A stretch of DNA of 64,000 nucleotides from Anastatus disparis. Its lineage: Eukaryota; Arthropoda; Insecta; Hymenoptera; Eupelmidae. Shown one piece after another: positions 13,026-24,634 of this stretch. A program made the translations under genes and the position numbers. The stretch is from positions 11,411,501 through 11,475,500 of the forward strand of contig JAFFSR010000218.1 in NCBI GenBank assembly GCA_017163975.1. Reading direction: 5' to 3'. The notes under the pieces are model-generated. The model saw only the letters and a list, made by a program, of their open reading frames with translations, was not told the origin of the DNA and ran no database searches. Numbering within the stretch: position 1 is the stretch's first letter; each line of letters begins with the position of its first letter.

Positions 13026-15223
13026 TGCAGATAAATTTAGTTTCTATGAAAAATTAATTTCCTGTATCAGATAGATTACCTCCAATTATTTTGCTTGTTC
13101 ATTTTTTAAGCCTCGCCAGAAGGGATTTGTTATAGACAACCCGTATAAAATAAAATTTAGATTTTTTTAATAATCTTTTTATAAAATATTTTTAGACTTT
13201 TATATTGTATTTTTCAAGATCTCAAATTATCGTTTGTTATTTTAATATTATGAAATTATTAATTTACCACTATAATTTTACATAAATTCTTATCTCGTAT
13301 TTATAATTTCACATATCTAAATTTTCCAAAAAGTCTTTATTATCTTTCTCCAATAAATTACTAGTTTTGTAATATCTGCATAAAAATATTATTAGACCTA
13401 AAAAAACTTTATTGAAATATTTTCAGTATATTCAACCCGAACCATTCAGCAATAAGAAAAAAACGAAGAAAAGAAAAGTTTCTCAACATTTATCGAATGA
13501 CACGCTGACTAAATGTTCGTTCATATATATGTATCCCCCTGCATGAGCCAGTGCATCTAAAAGAAGCTTGCCGTATACTTTGCACGCGCACACATACACA
13601 CACACCTCATCTTTCGGTCTTCTTTAAAACGTCACGCATATTCACCGAAAATTGCACTGAAAAGCTCTCCTTCCTTCTCTCTCGTGCTCATTCCCTTTCC
13701 TTCTCCGTCGCATAGTCAATTGCGTGCGTTAAAGCGAGTGAGAAAGATCTATATTTTACATAGGGAATACTGGACGGATGCCAACACACCGAGAGACTGA
13801 CGCATCGGTTTGCGACGAAATGGAGAAATTCGAAGAGAGTAAGAGAGAGAGAAATGACGTGCACACATAGCGTGTGCCCAATGTGCATTCGATTTGGAGA
13901 ATTTTATTTTACTTCTTTTTTTCTTTCTTTTTTTTAAATTCCGTAAGAGTATTGACCTCTTTGAAGGTATAGACCAAATAAAAAAGTGAATTTTTAGTTT
14001 TTTTTTTTAATTTTATGAAAGTTCATTCGTCGGAAGCTTTTTAGCATGGATCAAAAATATGTTTGCGAATGCGGATGAGTGGGAATGACCTATTAAATGT
14101 CGCGATGGAAACTTTTTTGGTAATTTTAGGAAAACTCTCTTCGATTGCTCTGAATCGAAAAGTAACCGAATCAGTATGTTTATTTCATAATTTTGATAAA
14201 ATTGAATACTGAAATAATTAATAATATACAAGTATTTTTAAATTTTAAGTAGATTGAGTCAAGTATAGCAAGACGTGCGTGTATATACAAGTCAGTCCGA
14301 TTTCTAAGAGATACAATTTTTTATTTTTTCTATTAAATTTGGCATTTTTAGAAAAAATATTTACATTTTTTAATCGTTATTTTAAAATTTATTAAAAAAA
14401 GCTAAATGAGAATATTAATTAAGGTAAATTTCTTTTGGATATAACTTAAAGAATTTCAGTAGGAAATCATATACCGTTTCAATTAAAAAATTAATCTCCA
14501 AGAAAATGCTCATTAACACAAAGTCCTTAACAACATCGTGAAAATCAATAATTAATCAAGCAATTTTGCATTCTTACTTTCCGACCGCAATTCAGACAAT
14601 ATTTTCAGGACTGTATTCATCATCTTGTGCACAAGTGAATTTGCATGCAAAAGATAATGCGTCGTCATTTCGAATGCAAAATGATTTGGGCTTAATATTC
14701 ATTGATCTAGATAAAAGCAATTATGAGCTTGCTGATATTCAAATTTGCACATCTTCAATGGCTCAATATCTCGGAATTAATTATGAACTTTTAATTAAAT
14801 TGTTTATTTTATCGATATTTTAATATGATTAGAATTTTTCAAGCGAACTTCACGCCCGATTGGTTAATTTTTTTCTAAATCGTGCGAGCATTTATAATTT
14901 AATACACTAGAAACAAAAAATACTATTATTTGTAATTTATATTACACGTACGAATAAAAATTTTAATTTATGTAAATTTATGAATGTAATCATTCAATGA
15001 GTAAAGCAATTGAAAATTGAATTTTCAAAATTCGTAGGACTCGAAATAAATTAGTTAAAATGTCAAAAGTAGCATATATATATAGAATAAAATACAGATA
15101 ATAGTAATAAATTAATTAAAGATAGAAAAAAAAAATTTTATTTTTTAAATTGTCTTCTGCCATTGAACATATGTTTGCAGATGAAAATTGGAGTTATTAA
15201 TAAATACTAATTTTTTGTTTATA
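13026..15223. other. Intergenic stretch without recognisable genes
   Basis: The stretch 13,500-13,900 is richer in C and G, with a CA-rich run (ACACATACACACACACC, about 13,590-13,607) and scattered GAGA motifs. The open frame at 14,566-14,823 starts with TTG rather than ATG and matches nothing I know. The rest is AT-rich. Confidence 0.4.
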
Positions 15224-15413
15224 TTACTTAACGTCGCTGTATTTATGCCATCATTTCGATAATAATTAGCGACGGAGGTCATCAGTGTGTTTTTGCACAA
15301 AGTAAATGTAACGTACAGTGGTACTTGTATGAATCGGCCGAGAGCGGGATTCGAACTCGGGACCTCGAGATTACGAAACCATCGCTCTACCGCGTGAGCC
15401 ACTGAAGACCTCT
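15224..15413 (-). mobile_element. tRNA-derived SINE, family 1, copy 3
   Basis: Minus-strand copy. Read on the minus strand it starts AGAGGTCTTCAGTGGCTC, has a tRNA-like domain with B-box GAGTTCGAATCCC, and ends TTAAGTAA. The internal segment CACACTGATGACCTCC is the near-perfect complement of the head. This is one of the clearest copies for the head-to-internal pairing. Confidence 0.9.
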
Positions 15414-16559
15414 TTGATAGAATTTGTTAAACTGCAGGATAAATTGCTTTTGATTTTGAAAATCAAAATTGTGTTTATTTAGACTTTTAAATTAATAAAT
15501 AATTCAGATGAATTTTTTAATTGAAATAAAATCTCATTTGTTATATTTAATTTATAAAAGAATGATTCTAAAGTGTTTTCGATCGTAAAAAATCAGAACT
15601 ATATAGAAATTAAAATAAGAAAGTATTGTTGTTAAATATTTTTTGAGACTGATAAAATATTAATATCAGTCAGTTTATCATTTTATGCAAAGAATTTTAG
15701 TTTTACGAAGAAAAGTTTTTCATGTCATTTAAAGAGTAAAGGAAAAAGAAATTGACCCTTCTAACCGAGAAGAAAATCCAGTGAAATGGCAAATCAAAAT
15801 TCATATAATGCTAAACTTGTTGAAGTAGATACAGGGCAGATACAGTAAGACAATTTTTTTTCAAGTTGACTGCGATGAGAAAGTTTAGCCGCTTTTTATT
15901 ATTTTTAGAATAATGAAATTTTAATTTAAAACAAAGAATTTCATATGATTTCTGTTATAAAACAAATTATATTTATTATTGAATTGATTATCAAATCCGT
16001 TCACATATTTATACACTTTAACAAGTAAAAAGTTGAATAATAAATTTGAAAATGTTAAAAGTTTATTTTATTTCTTTTTGATTAAAAAGAAAAACATAAA
16101 TTCTTCGAAAATACGTTCCTGATGTTTTTCATTTTCGTGTATTTAAGTTGAGCGAAGCACGAATTTCTGAACTTTTCATTTCTCAATCGAAAGCTCACAA
16201 ATTTTTTTATAGCCCCCGAAATTTTCTCTCAACGTTCCGCATCATTTAAAAATTCTTTGATTCTCGATATCAAATGTACAATTTTGTTTTCTTCGCAACC
16301 AAAAATTCGAGAAACCTCACCTCTCGTATAAGAAGAAAAAAGATAAAAGAATGAAAGGGAAGACAGATGAAGCATAAAGAAGAGATAAAGAACGTACAGT
16401 ACCAAAGGTGTATAGCTGTTCTCAGGCGCAAGGGGAAAAGTAAAATAAAAAAAAAAAAAGAACGTAACGTGTATAAGCTAAAAAGGGAGCGAAAGAAACG
16501 TATAAGCAATGGGGGGAAACGTATAGTATAGTAGTATACGGTATGGCGTGGGAGGGGCG
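15414..16559. other. Intergenic stretch leading to the candidate promoter
   Basis: AT-rich to about 16,250. From there to 16,560 the sequence is strongly purine-rich on the plus strand (runs such as AAAAAAAAAAAAGAACG near 16,450). I see no exon. Confidence 0.35.
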
Positions 16560-17480
16560 CGAAAGAGAGAAAACTATACGGCAAAAGCTTGCGCACGGCG
16601 TCGCGACGTCAACCTGAATGTAAGAAAGAGATAGATAGAGGTGAGAGCGGCTCTTGCTACGTTTAGCCGGGCGTCGCTCTCACCAAGCCAGTGCCTCGCG
16701 AAACGAATGCCCATGCGGGCGCGTCTGCCGGTGCTCATACACTACTACTTCTGATACACACTCGTGATCGTTGTTTAATTTTTTATTTTCGTTTCGCCGT
16801 GTTATAAAAGTGACTTGTGATTTAGTGTTTCATATATAATACGTGATTTTTCAAAGCTACTGTCATCAAATTTTAAATTTATACTTTTTAGCTGTCTTTT
16901 TTATTTAGCTATTTTTTAAGTTACAAGGAAAAATCTAACCTTAAAATTCGTCACCTCGCTATTTTGAAAGAATATAAAATAGTGATCTTAAATTTAATTT
17001 AATTTAATATTGGATTTCGAAAAAAGAAGAAAGTGGAACCAGTGTAAATTCTCTAGAACTTTTAACATTCTCGGTAGCGTTAACCAATAAAAACCGTTTC
17101 CGAGTTCTAAAAGTGACTTGTGACTAATATCTTATTTTCTCAACTACGTGCCACGTAATCCCACTGACCAGGTCAACGTATCTTCGGTCTGCATGAAGGT
17201 GCCAGGTGTTCATAAAAGTTAGAAGTATAGTTTGGGGTAGCGCCCTAAAATAGACGAATTGGAATCGCAATTATAAACCCACCTTCGCGGAATCGTAGTG
17301 TAGTGTGGACTACCCGTCGTCAACGACTGCTCCGTGGAAACAATCACAAATCACGCACGCACGAGGCGTCAGCAGTAGCGGTGCCGAAAATAGCATCCGC
17401 GCGCATAAAGAGAGCGTGGGACCGGCTCTCGATTTATAAAGACACGTTGAGACGTAGATAGTCACTACGCGACCGACCTA
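16560..17480 (+). promoter_or_regulatory. GC-richer candidate promoter/leader of the 19.4-61.4 kb gene
   Basis: This is the highest-GC stretch upstream of the 19,402 start. It includes a CpG-bearing block at 16,580-16,740 and a 9-bp inverted repeat GTGAGAGCG / CGCTCTCAC at about 16,640-16,683. The 15-mer AAAAGTGACTTGTGA occurs at 16,806-16,820 and again at 17,109-17,123. No long ORF is present. Position and composition fit a promoter and non-coding first exon, but no start site can be proven from the sequence. Confidence 0.35.
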
Positions 17481-18090
17481 ACCTTAAAAAAAAGTTCTGG
17501 AATTAGATGCGCGTGTACAATTCTTTGATTTTTTAAATTATTAACAGAACGTTTCATTCATTTAAGTCAAGAAGGGAAATAATAACTGTATGTTTGCTGA
17601 GCCACGAATGTTTTTCCTTCGCGCTCAAAGATCAAAGTAGTCGCGTGTGAATGTGAACATTAGCGTTTACGAAATAAATTCGCGGAATTCGGGGCGCGGG
17701 CCATCGTCCCCTAAATTCGAATATAAAGAAAACTAAAGAAGAAGAAAGAGGAAAGAGAAAACGGATACGCTGCACATGGTCGAGCGCGTAAAAATAAAAC
17801 GGCTGTGCCGAAGAAACAGAGAAGAGAGTAAGAAAGAGGGAAATCGAAAAAAATATTGTAGCCAATGAAATGAGAATTCGTGAAAGTTAAAAATATGAAG
17901 TTGTACGTAAATTAATACATACATGCAAGGGGCCAGTGTGTGACATAACCTACAAAACGTAAATAGATGTTCATAACCTCAAAAAAAAACTGTGCTATTT
18001 GTAGAATATAACCCATATTGCTAAAAAAGGACGAAAATTGAACGATAAAAGTGTGGACAAAATAAAAAGTAAATCAAATTTTAGCGCCTG

Positions 18091-18207
18091 ATGGAGCCGT
18101 AAATGGCGGCGAACAAAAAGAGTAGACAAGAAAGCCATCGCTTATCAGTAGATCGATCAACGCTCGATCGGCCATCGAGCGTCGCTGAGTCTCCTCCAAC
18201 CGACTAA
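18091..18207 (+). CDS. Two abutting upstream ORFs (3 and 34 codons) in the putative leader
   Basis: ATG GAG CCG TAA at 18,091-18,102 is followed directly, in the same frame, by ATG GCG GCG at 18,103. That second frame stays open for 34 codons to TAA at 18,205-18,207. The peptide begins MAANKKSRQESHRLSVDR and ends in Ser/Pro-rich sequence. Its composition is GC-richer than its flanks and resembles the Ser/Arg-rich start of the main protein 1.2 kb downstream. It could be a translated uORF, an alternative N-terminal exon (a possible donor follows CTTATCA at about 18,147), or chance. Confidence 0.35.
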
Positions 18208-19401
18208 AACATTTCTGGCAAATTGCCCAACTCTACTTTTTTTTGCTCTTTTTATTTTTCATTTTTTTTATTCTTATTTCTTATATATATCGCGTTTAAA
18301 GAAAAAGGAAACGCAATATTTGTTCTCGCAGTTGTTGTGTATTCAAACTTTAACTATTAAGTAAATATATAAAGTTAATACACATCGAGTTCGTTGTCCT
18401 CTTTATACGATAGTTTGAAAAAAGGAAATAAAAAAAGAGAACTGGTGACAGAAGTAAAACTGAATGCAAAGGTTATAATAAAAGAAAATAACGTACGCAT
18501 TGTACTCGGCGAATAATTTGAATTTTCAAAGAAATTGAAATTGTTCAAAGAAAAGAAATAAAACAAAATAAAAATACGCGATATTTCAAAAAGTATAAAG
18601 ATAATAAAACCTAAAATAAATGATACACGCTTTAAAAAAGACTGCGATGAATAACAGTTTCACGTAATCTTCGAATGCACAAAGGACGTAAACGGAAAAT
18701 TGAACAAAGTTTTCCCGAGCGAAGGAAACAAAAGGGATTCTTCGTAGAAAACGTCAGTGTCTGTTCTCTGAGCTGCGCGCTTTGTCTTTTAAGAACTTTG
18801 TTTAACGAAATATTGACTTTTACTTAAACAATAAACTTATACACACGTTAAATCTTGAAAAGACACACCGAAGAAAACATTAAACTTTGTTACAAATAAA
18901 TTTATAATTAACTTACGATGATTAAATTATCTTTTGATAATAGTTACACGAAGAAAAGGACAAAGTCTTCGTGAGCTATCAAAATAATTGTTTGTCTTTA
19001 GTGTTACTTTCCTTACTCGAACAAGTGTCAAAATTTCTAAAAAAAACACCAAAAAATAAAGTGTCAAAATTAAATTTTAGGTAAACAATTAAAATCAACT
19101 TTCTTCTTTAACGAAGCGCCGCTTCACCGGAAATAAAAGAAAGAAAAAAGTGTCGAAATCATTCTATCCATCAGTAAACACGCATCGAGAACCGGATCGA
19201 TTAACCAAACTCTCTTCAATCTCTCTTTAACTTACGCGCAACAGTTAGCCTTGATTAAAGGTACTTCTACTAAAGCCTTAACGCACACATACAGACGACG
19301 TGTATCGTCAAACTCTCGAGCTTTACGTTAAAGAAAATATTTGCTCTTTATTTCCTATATCCTTTTTTTCTTCTTTGAAGTAAAACATATTAATTATCAA
19401 A

Positions 19402-19684
19402 ATGATGTCGGAAGTGCAGCAACAGAGTCTGAGGCGTAAAACGCGCTCGGCATCGATTTGTGCGCCGGGTAGCTCGAGCATGGAACAAATGTTAAGCGCA
19501 ATGCCACCATTAAGTGGCAGAGATATTAAGGATGGTAGAATTGCCGGTGTTAAAAAGGATAGTGGTAGCGCTACACCCGAGAGCAGCAGTACACCGACTA
19601 GAAGAAGAAGGCCTGCAACGAGATCGCAAAGTGCTAGAGTTACAGGAGCTAATAAAAGTATAAGGAAAAGAGCTGCGCAACAAG
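19402..19684 (+). CDS. Exon 1 (coding start) of a long Ser/Arg-rich gene of unknown identity
   Basis: ATGATG in the context ATCAAAATG, a good insect initiation context, opens 94 codons ending at donor AAG|GTGATT. The GC content and even codon use stand out against AT-rich flanks. The peptide starts MMSEVQQQSLRRKTRSAS, with an RKTRSAS motif typical of basophilic kinase or 14-3-3 sites. It continues through MEQMLSAMPPLSGRDIKDGR and a Ser/Thr-rich linker to TPTRRRRPATRSQSAR. No folded domain, signal peptide or membrane segment is visible, so it looks like a disordered, basic, cytoplasmic N-terminus. It ends in phase 1, matching exon 2 at 41,736. I do not recognise the family. Confidence 0.8.
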
Positions 19685-19805
19685 GTGATTATTTTTTTTT
19701 TCATGTAAAATATAAATTTATTGTATGGTTCTGTAATTATTCATTACCTTGTAAAAATTTTTTACTGCTTAGCAATACTTTTTCTGGCAAATTTTTGTAT
19801 TAAAA

Positions 19806-19827
19806 TTTTACGCACAAGTGCGTAAAA
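19806..19827. repeat. Perfect 10-bp-stem palindrome
   Basis: TTTTACGCAC, AA, GTGCGTAAAA. It lies about 120 bases inside intron 1, close to the donor. Confidence 0.8.
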
Positions 19828-22800
19828 TAGACATAAAAATTTATACTTCATTATTCAAATTGCGTAATAACTTTGACTTACACATTTTATTATTCTAAAT
19901 TTTGTATTACTAATAAATTTTTATATTGAAATTCTTATTTTAAAATTTGTAGAAAAATTATTTATAAATTTGTACTTTTCTTCTAAAAAATTATCGTGTG
20001 TTGAAATTACAAAAAAATTTTTACAATGTAATATCATTATCGTAGATATGAATTTATTAACGATATTTTGAATCATATCCAGTAGCATTGCGCTTATTTT
20101 ATTAGACTGTATTGCAGTTTATTGAATGGTGATTTATTTTCACAACATTATTAGCTTTAACTTTTCTGATTGCGACATCAATTTATGAGTATAATATTAT
20201 GCAAAACAATAATATTTTCAAAAAAATCTGAATGTTTCACGCATTAATTCTGTAATCAAGTTACAAAATTAATCTATCACAATAATGCAATTATAGTAAT
20301 CAATATCGGAATATCACTCATATTAGTTAAAATTATTTTCCATTAATTTTTCGCTAAACATTCAGCCAATAAATCTTCATTACATTCATTAAAATAGACA
20401 TCAACTCTGAAAGGATGAAAAAAAATCTGAAAGAGCTTTATAAACATTAATTTCTTAATCATGCATCGAAATATCTTTCTTTTTTTAAATTAAAAATATC
20501 TGTCAGCGTTTTAAAATAAAGTTCTTCGTGAATTTTTTATCTATTTTAAAGCGTAGGTAGAATCCTAATCTTTTTATATTTTTTAACAAGGATATTAATT
20601 TTATTTTCTAAATGGATCGAGTGGATGTACACTTTAAAGCCAACCCCTTCATGCCCTAATTAATTTCCAATTTGGTATACTTAAACATTGTTATACTTAC
20701 ACGAAAGCCATTAGTTACTAAAACACAAAAATTAACATCCATAATATGGTTTTACACTATCTTTTTTGTTTTACAAAAAATTATAAAAATTTAAAAAAAA
20801 GCACAGTCTAATTTCATCAAAAGTCCAATATTGAAGTCATAAGGTTAAATATGCATTACCCTAATAAATATCGAATTTATTAGCTAACCTTAAAACTTAA
20901 TCATTTTAATTCTTTCATTAAATTTTTTTAACAAATATAAAAATAATATTTCTATTTATAAAATGTAAAGTCATTTTTTTATTAATAATTTTTTATCTTT
21001 GACATGAATAAACTTTACAAAACGCTTCTACAGCTTTGAATTTAAGTGGTTTTCGAGCACTCGAAAACTTTCATAATTAACCTTTGATATTAGAAAAAAG
21101 GTAAAGTTTAAAATCGCATAATTAACAAGGTGTAATTATTAAATAAGAACTAATAACATGAATAATTAAATCAAACGTTATTTAATTACGTTTCTTCTTA
21201 CATCCCCGACTAATCGCTTTAATAATGACTGAACAAAATCTATAATACAATCAAAAAGTTGTATCAGCGAGACGACGAGAGACGACGAGAGTCTAGATAA
21301 AAGTCGTTGAAACTTTAACAATGATTGTTGAAAAGTTTTAAAATCAATTTTAAACTTCTTCGTAGACGCCTTTTTAGAATCGCTCGGAGTAATTATTTTC
21401 GCGAATTTCGCACAAACGTATAAATTTAATTTAACGAATTAAAACGTTGTCTCAATATTGTCACGGTGTTACACCTTTCCTAAAATTACACCTTCCTAAG
21501 AGAAAGAAAAAAAAAGACGAAATACATTCTACGACTAAACGTGTTTATGTATTTATAATTGCTTATTTAAAGTTGAAAAATTTTAATAATTTCGTGTGCA
21601 TACACACCTGTACATTAATTTAAATCAAATACCAGTTGGTACGGCATAACTTTCTTAATTACATTCAAACATAGTTGAGAGGGATTGAAGTTCTCGCGAA
21701 ATTATTAAAACATTAATTTCAATTTAGTTTTATAAAAAGATATATAAATGTAAACCATTTTTTGGTCTACGAGTATTTTGCTTTGGTAATCAAAAGTTGA
21801 ATTGTGCAAATAAATTTAGCATTAATATGCAATTGAGTAATTAAGGTTATGTTAATTTCTGCTGTACCGCTGTTATATATATATTGTACGAATATTGTAC
21901 ACGTATGTCATTAGCAGAAGCGACAAATTATTAAATATGTTTCATGAATAAAATGATATTTTTAAATAATTAAATAAATTATTTTTCATAAAATTGTATG
22001 AAAAACGACAATTAATTATCACACGTATAAATATTTTCCATCATAATCTCGTCGAATTTCTCTCTTATGACTACCAATCAATAAGGATTATACGCGAAAG
22101 AAAATAACATTACCAAGTCCAGAATGAATAATCATCGTCGATTCGTCTTCCTAATGCGTAAAATGAATTTTTTTTCTCAAACTTATTGTACTTTATGTTG
22201 GAATATTAAATAAATTGATAAAACGTATAGTAGAAAAATAGCAAAATACATCCCACCGCACTTTTATTTATCAAGTATATAATTTCATTCTCTCCTCCAA
22301 CATCTTTTTTATCTCTCCGCTATGATGTTGTTGATTAACTTTTTTTTTCCATTCGTACTCTTTGTACTTTGCGAGATATATTTAGATAGCAAAAAAAAAA
22401 AAGAAAAAAAATAACAAGTCCGTTACATTGAACAGGTAGTCGAGTGTCTATTCTTCAGTATCCTTCTTTTCTCTCTTCTGTAAGAATAAAAAATAAAACG
22501 TATAACCGATGGCGCTATGCATAATCGATATTTTCAAACACATTGTCGGACAAGTTATTTTTTTTTCGGAATTTATGACTTGCAAGATTTATTTCTGATG
22601 ACAGTATTAAGCTCGTATTCGCGTGATCAATGGGATGATTTTTCATGAAAATTTTTAAATTATACCGAAAAGTATCAGATTTTAATATTTTTTTATTAAA
22701 ATAATGATGCTGATAATAAGAGTGGTAATAAAAAGTAGATTTATTTGCGAACAATTTGAAACGAACTTAAAACAATATATAAAATAGATTGATTTTTACG

Positions 22801-23445
22801 ATTGTTTAAATCTTACCAAAAAAATTCAAATTGTTGATCAAATAACCAAACCAAAATTTTCAAATTTGAATTTCCATCGCGCAAGAAAACAGAACTCGTA
22901 AAATCGCCAAAAATAAAATCCGGAAGCCAGAGCAGTTCGGTTTCTAATCAAGAAATTAAGCAAAGAACACAAAATTTTCGGTAAATTACTATCGAATCTT
23001 AAATAAAACAAATCGTAATATCGAAACGTGACAGTACCATATTTCATATTTGTTTTCACGAATATTATTTGATCCAAACGGAAATGCTTGCACGCGCCTG
23101 GATATGTGTATGCATAGAAGACAATAATACATGCCGCAAAATCCCTTGGCATTTATAGATGATCTAATATTTGATACAGATGTCATGTGTACTAAGTGAT
23201 AAATCGCTGTACGCATATGTGCGCGGCGTTCATTAAAATTTCGCTGGCCAGTTTGATATACAAACTTTGATTACGGTAATTGAAGAAAATTTCATTTATT
23301 TAAATTTTACTTTATTTTATATTTGATTAAGAAATATGGTTAGGATAAAATTTTTGTTATATTTGGAGAGTATTATATATTAAATGATAAAAATGTATCG
23401 ATAAGTATTGTTTTTCCAATATTATTATTTATTTATCATTATTAC

Positions 23446-23482
23446 GTTACATTGTATTTTATTGCATAAAATACAATGTAAC
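23446..23482. repeat. Perfect hairpin, 16-bp stem and 5-base loop
   Basis: GTTACATTGTATTTTA, loop TTGCA, then the exact complement TAAAATACAATGTAAC. It is followed at once by a second small hairpin (AGGGA / TCCCT). The stem is shorter than a usual animal pre-miRNA, so a relic of a foldback element is more likely. Confidence 0.85.
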
Positions 23483-23688
23483 CACCGAGGGAAATAAATC
23501 CCTGTACGCGAACTGGTAATTTAAAACTTAAATAAAAAGCATTAAAGATATGCTAATACATATAAAAAATATAAAAATTCATTTTACTACCATATTTAAC
23601 ATTTAAATTAAAAAAAAAAAAAAAAAATTTTTTATTGTTTTTATAAAAATTGGTTATTACTTTTAAATATTATATAATCTAAAAGCTT

Positions 23689-23783
23689 CTCTAGTAGAAA
23701 ATTACCATAATCTGGTCAGAAGATGCTGATTTGAAAAGTTAATTTAGCATATATAGACAGATTATGGTTTATTTTTTACCAGT
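23689..23783. mobile_element. MITE family A, copy 1 (short)
   Basis: About 95 bp. The left end is CTAGTAGAAAATTACCATAA followed by TCTGGTCAG. The right end, reverse-complemented, is ACTGGTAAAAAATAAACCAT followed by AATCTGTCT. The ends share the family pattern GGTAGAAAAT plus CCATAATCTG with the copies at 37.0, 38.9, 40.9 and 41.1 kb. It has no coding capacity. Confidence 0.65.
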
Positions 23784-24455
23784 ATAACAATTCTATTTCA
23801 CAATTATTCTAAAAATTATTTGACTCCACAAAATTGAAACAATTCTGAAAAAAGCTAACCATCCCTAAATTTTTTTCCCACACACACAACGAAGATAAGC
23901 GCTCATATGCATGAACGATATAAATGTCAATTATCGCGAAAATGATAAAATAGAATATCTCAGCGCTTTGGGCGTTGAAATAAGCAAAATTGATTTGGTT
24001 CTGAGCATCCTACTTGCTATATAAGCAAACAATTATCAATCAGGGATTGAAAAGCCGCAATGTTGCGGTTTAATGCGAATATAGGTACACCCCACACTAA
24101 GGTTTACGTGCCAGGCATAGCGCATCCTGTTAGTAAAGGAATTTACCAGTAGCTCTCGCTGATTAAGTTATATTTGTGGAAAAATAAAACGATGAAAGTT
24201 ACAGAAATTTTGAGAATTACACATAATCTGAGATTATTTTAGTATCTATTTCATTTTATTAATTTCAAAATCGATAAATTTATTCCAAGTTCATGTTTAG
24301 AATTTTTAAGTTTTAATTATGACTAAAGCTGTTACGAAAATGATGCAATTAATCTTCATTTTTGAGCATGAAATTATTTAAAAAAAAAAATGATTAATTA
24401 TTTTGTTTAATTATTTGAACCAACATCTGTAGAAAAATTTTACACTTTTTATTTT

Positions 24456-24634
24456 CTTTAACGTCGCTATATTTATGCTATTTTTAATGCTAATCAGCGA
24501 CGGAGATGGTAAATGTGTTTGTGAACAGAGCACATGTAAGGTACAGTGGTGCTTGTATGAATCGGTAGCTTCGAACTCAGAAACCCGAGATTACGAATCC
24601 AACGCTCTACCGACTGAGTCACTCACTGGCTCCA
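24456..24634 (-). mobile_element. tRNA-derived SINE, family 1, copy 4 (internal deletion)
   Basis: Minus-strand copy with the 3' end CTTTAACGTCGCTATATTTA on the plus strand and the tRNA-like head ending at about 24,634. The segment between body and B-box is shortened: the family sequence CCGAGAGCGGGATTCG is reduced to a few bases. This makes it one of the two shortest full-span copies. Confidence 0.85.

Noticed and set aside
14566..14823. 85-codon ORF with fairly balanced residues
   Set aside because: It starts with TTG, has no exon-like splice signals I trust, and shows no family motif.
15145..15402. 85-codon minus-strand ORF starting MAHAVERWFRNLE
   Set aside because: It is a translation of SINE family 1 copy 3; the tRNA-like head often gives such peptides.
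16270..16596. 108-codon minus-strand ORF rich in Phe, Leu and Arg
   Set aside because: It is the complement of a purine-rich run, with no domain or start context.
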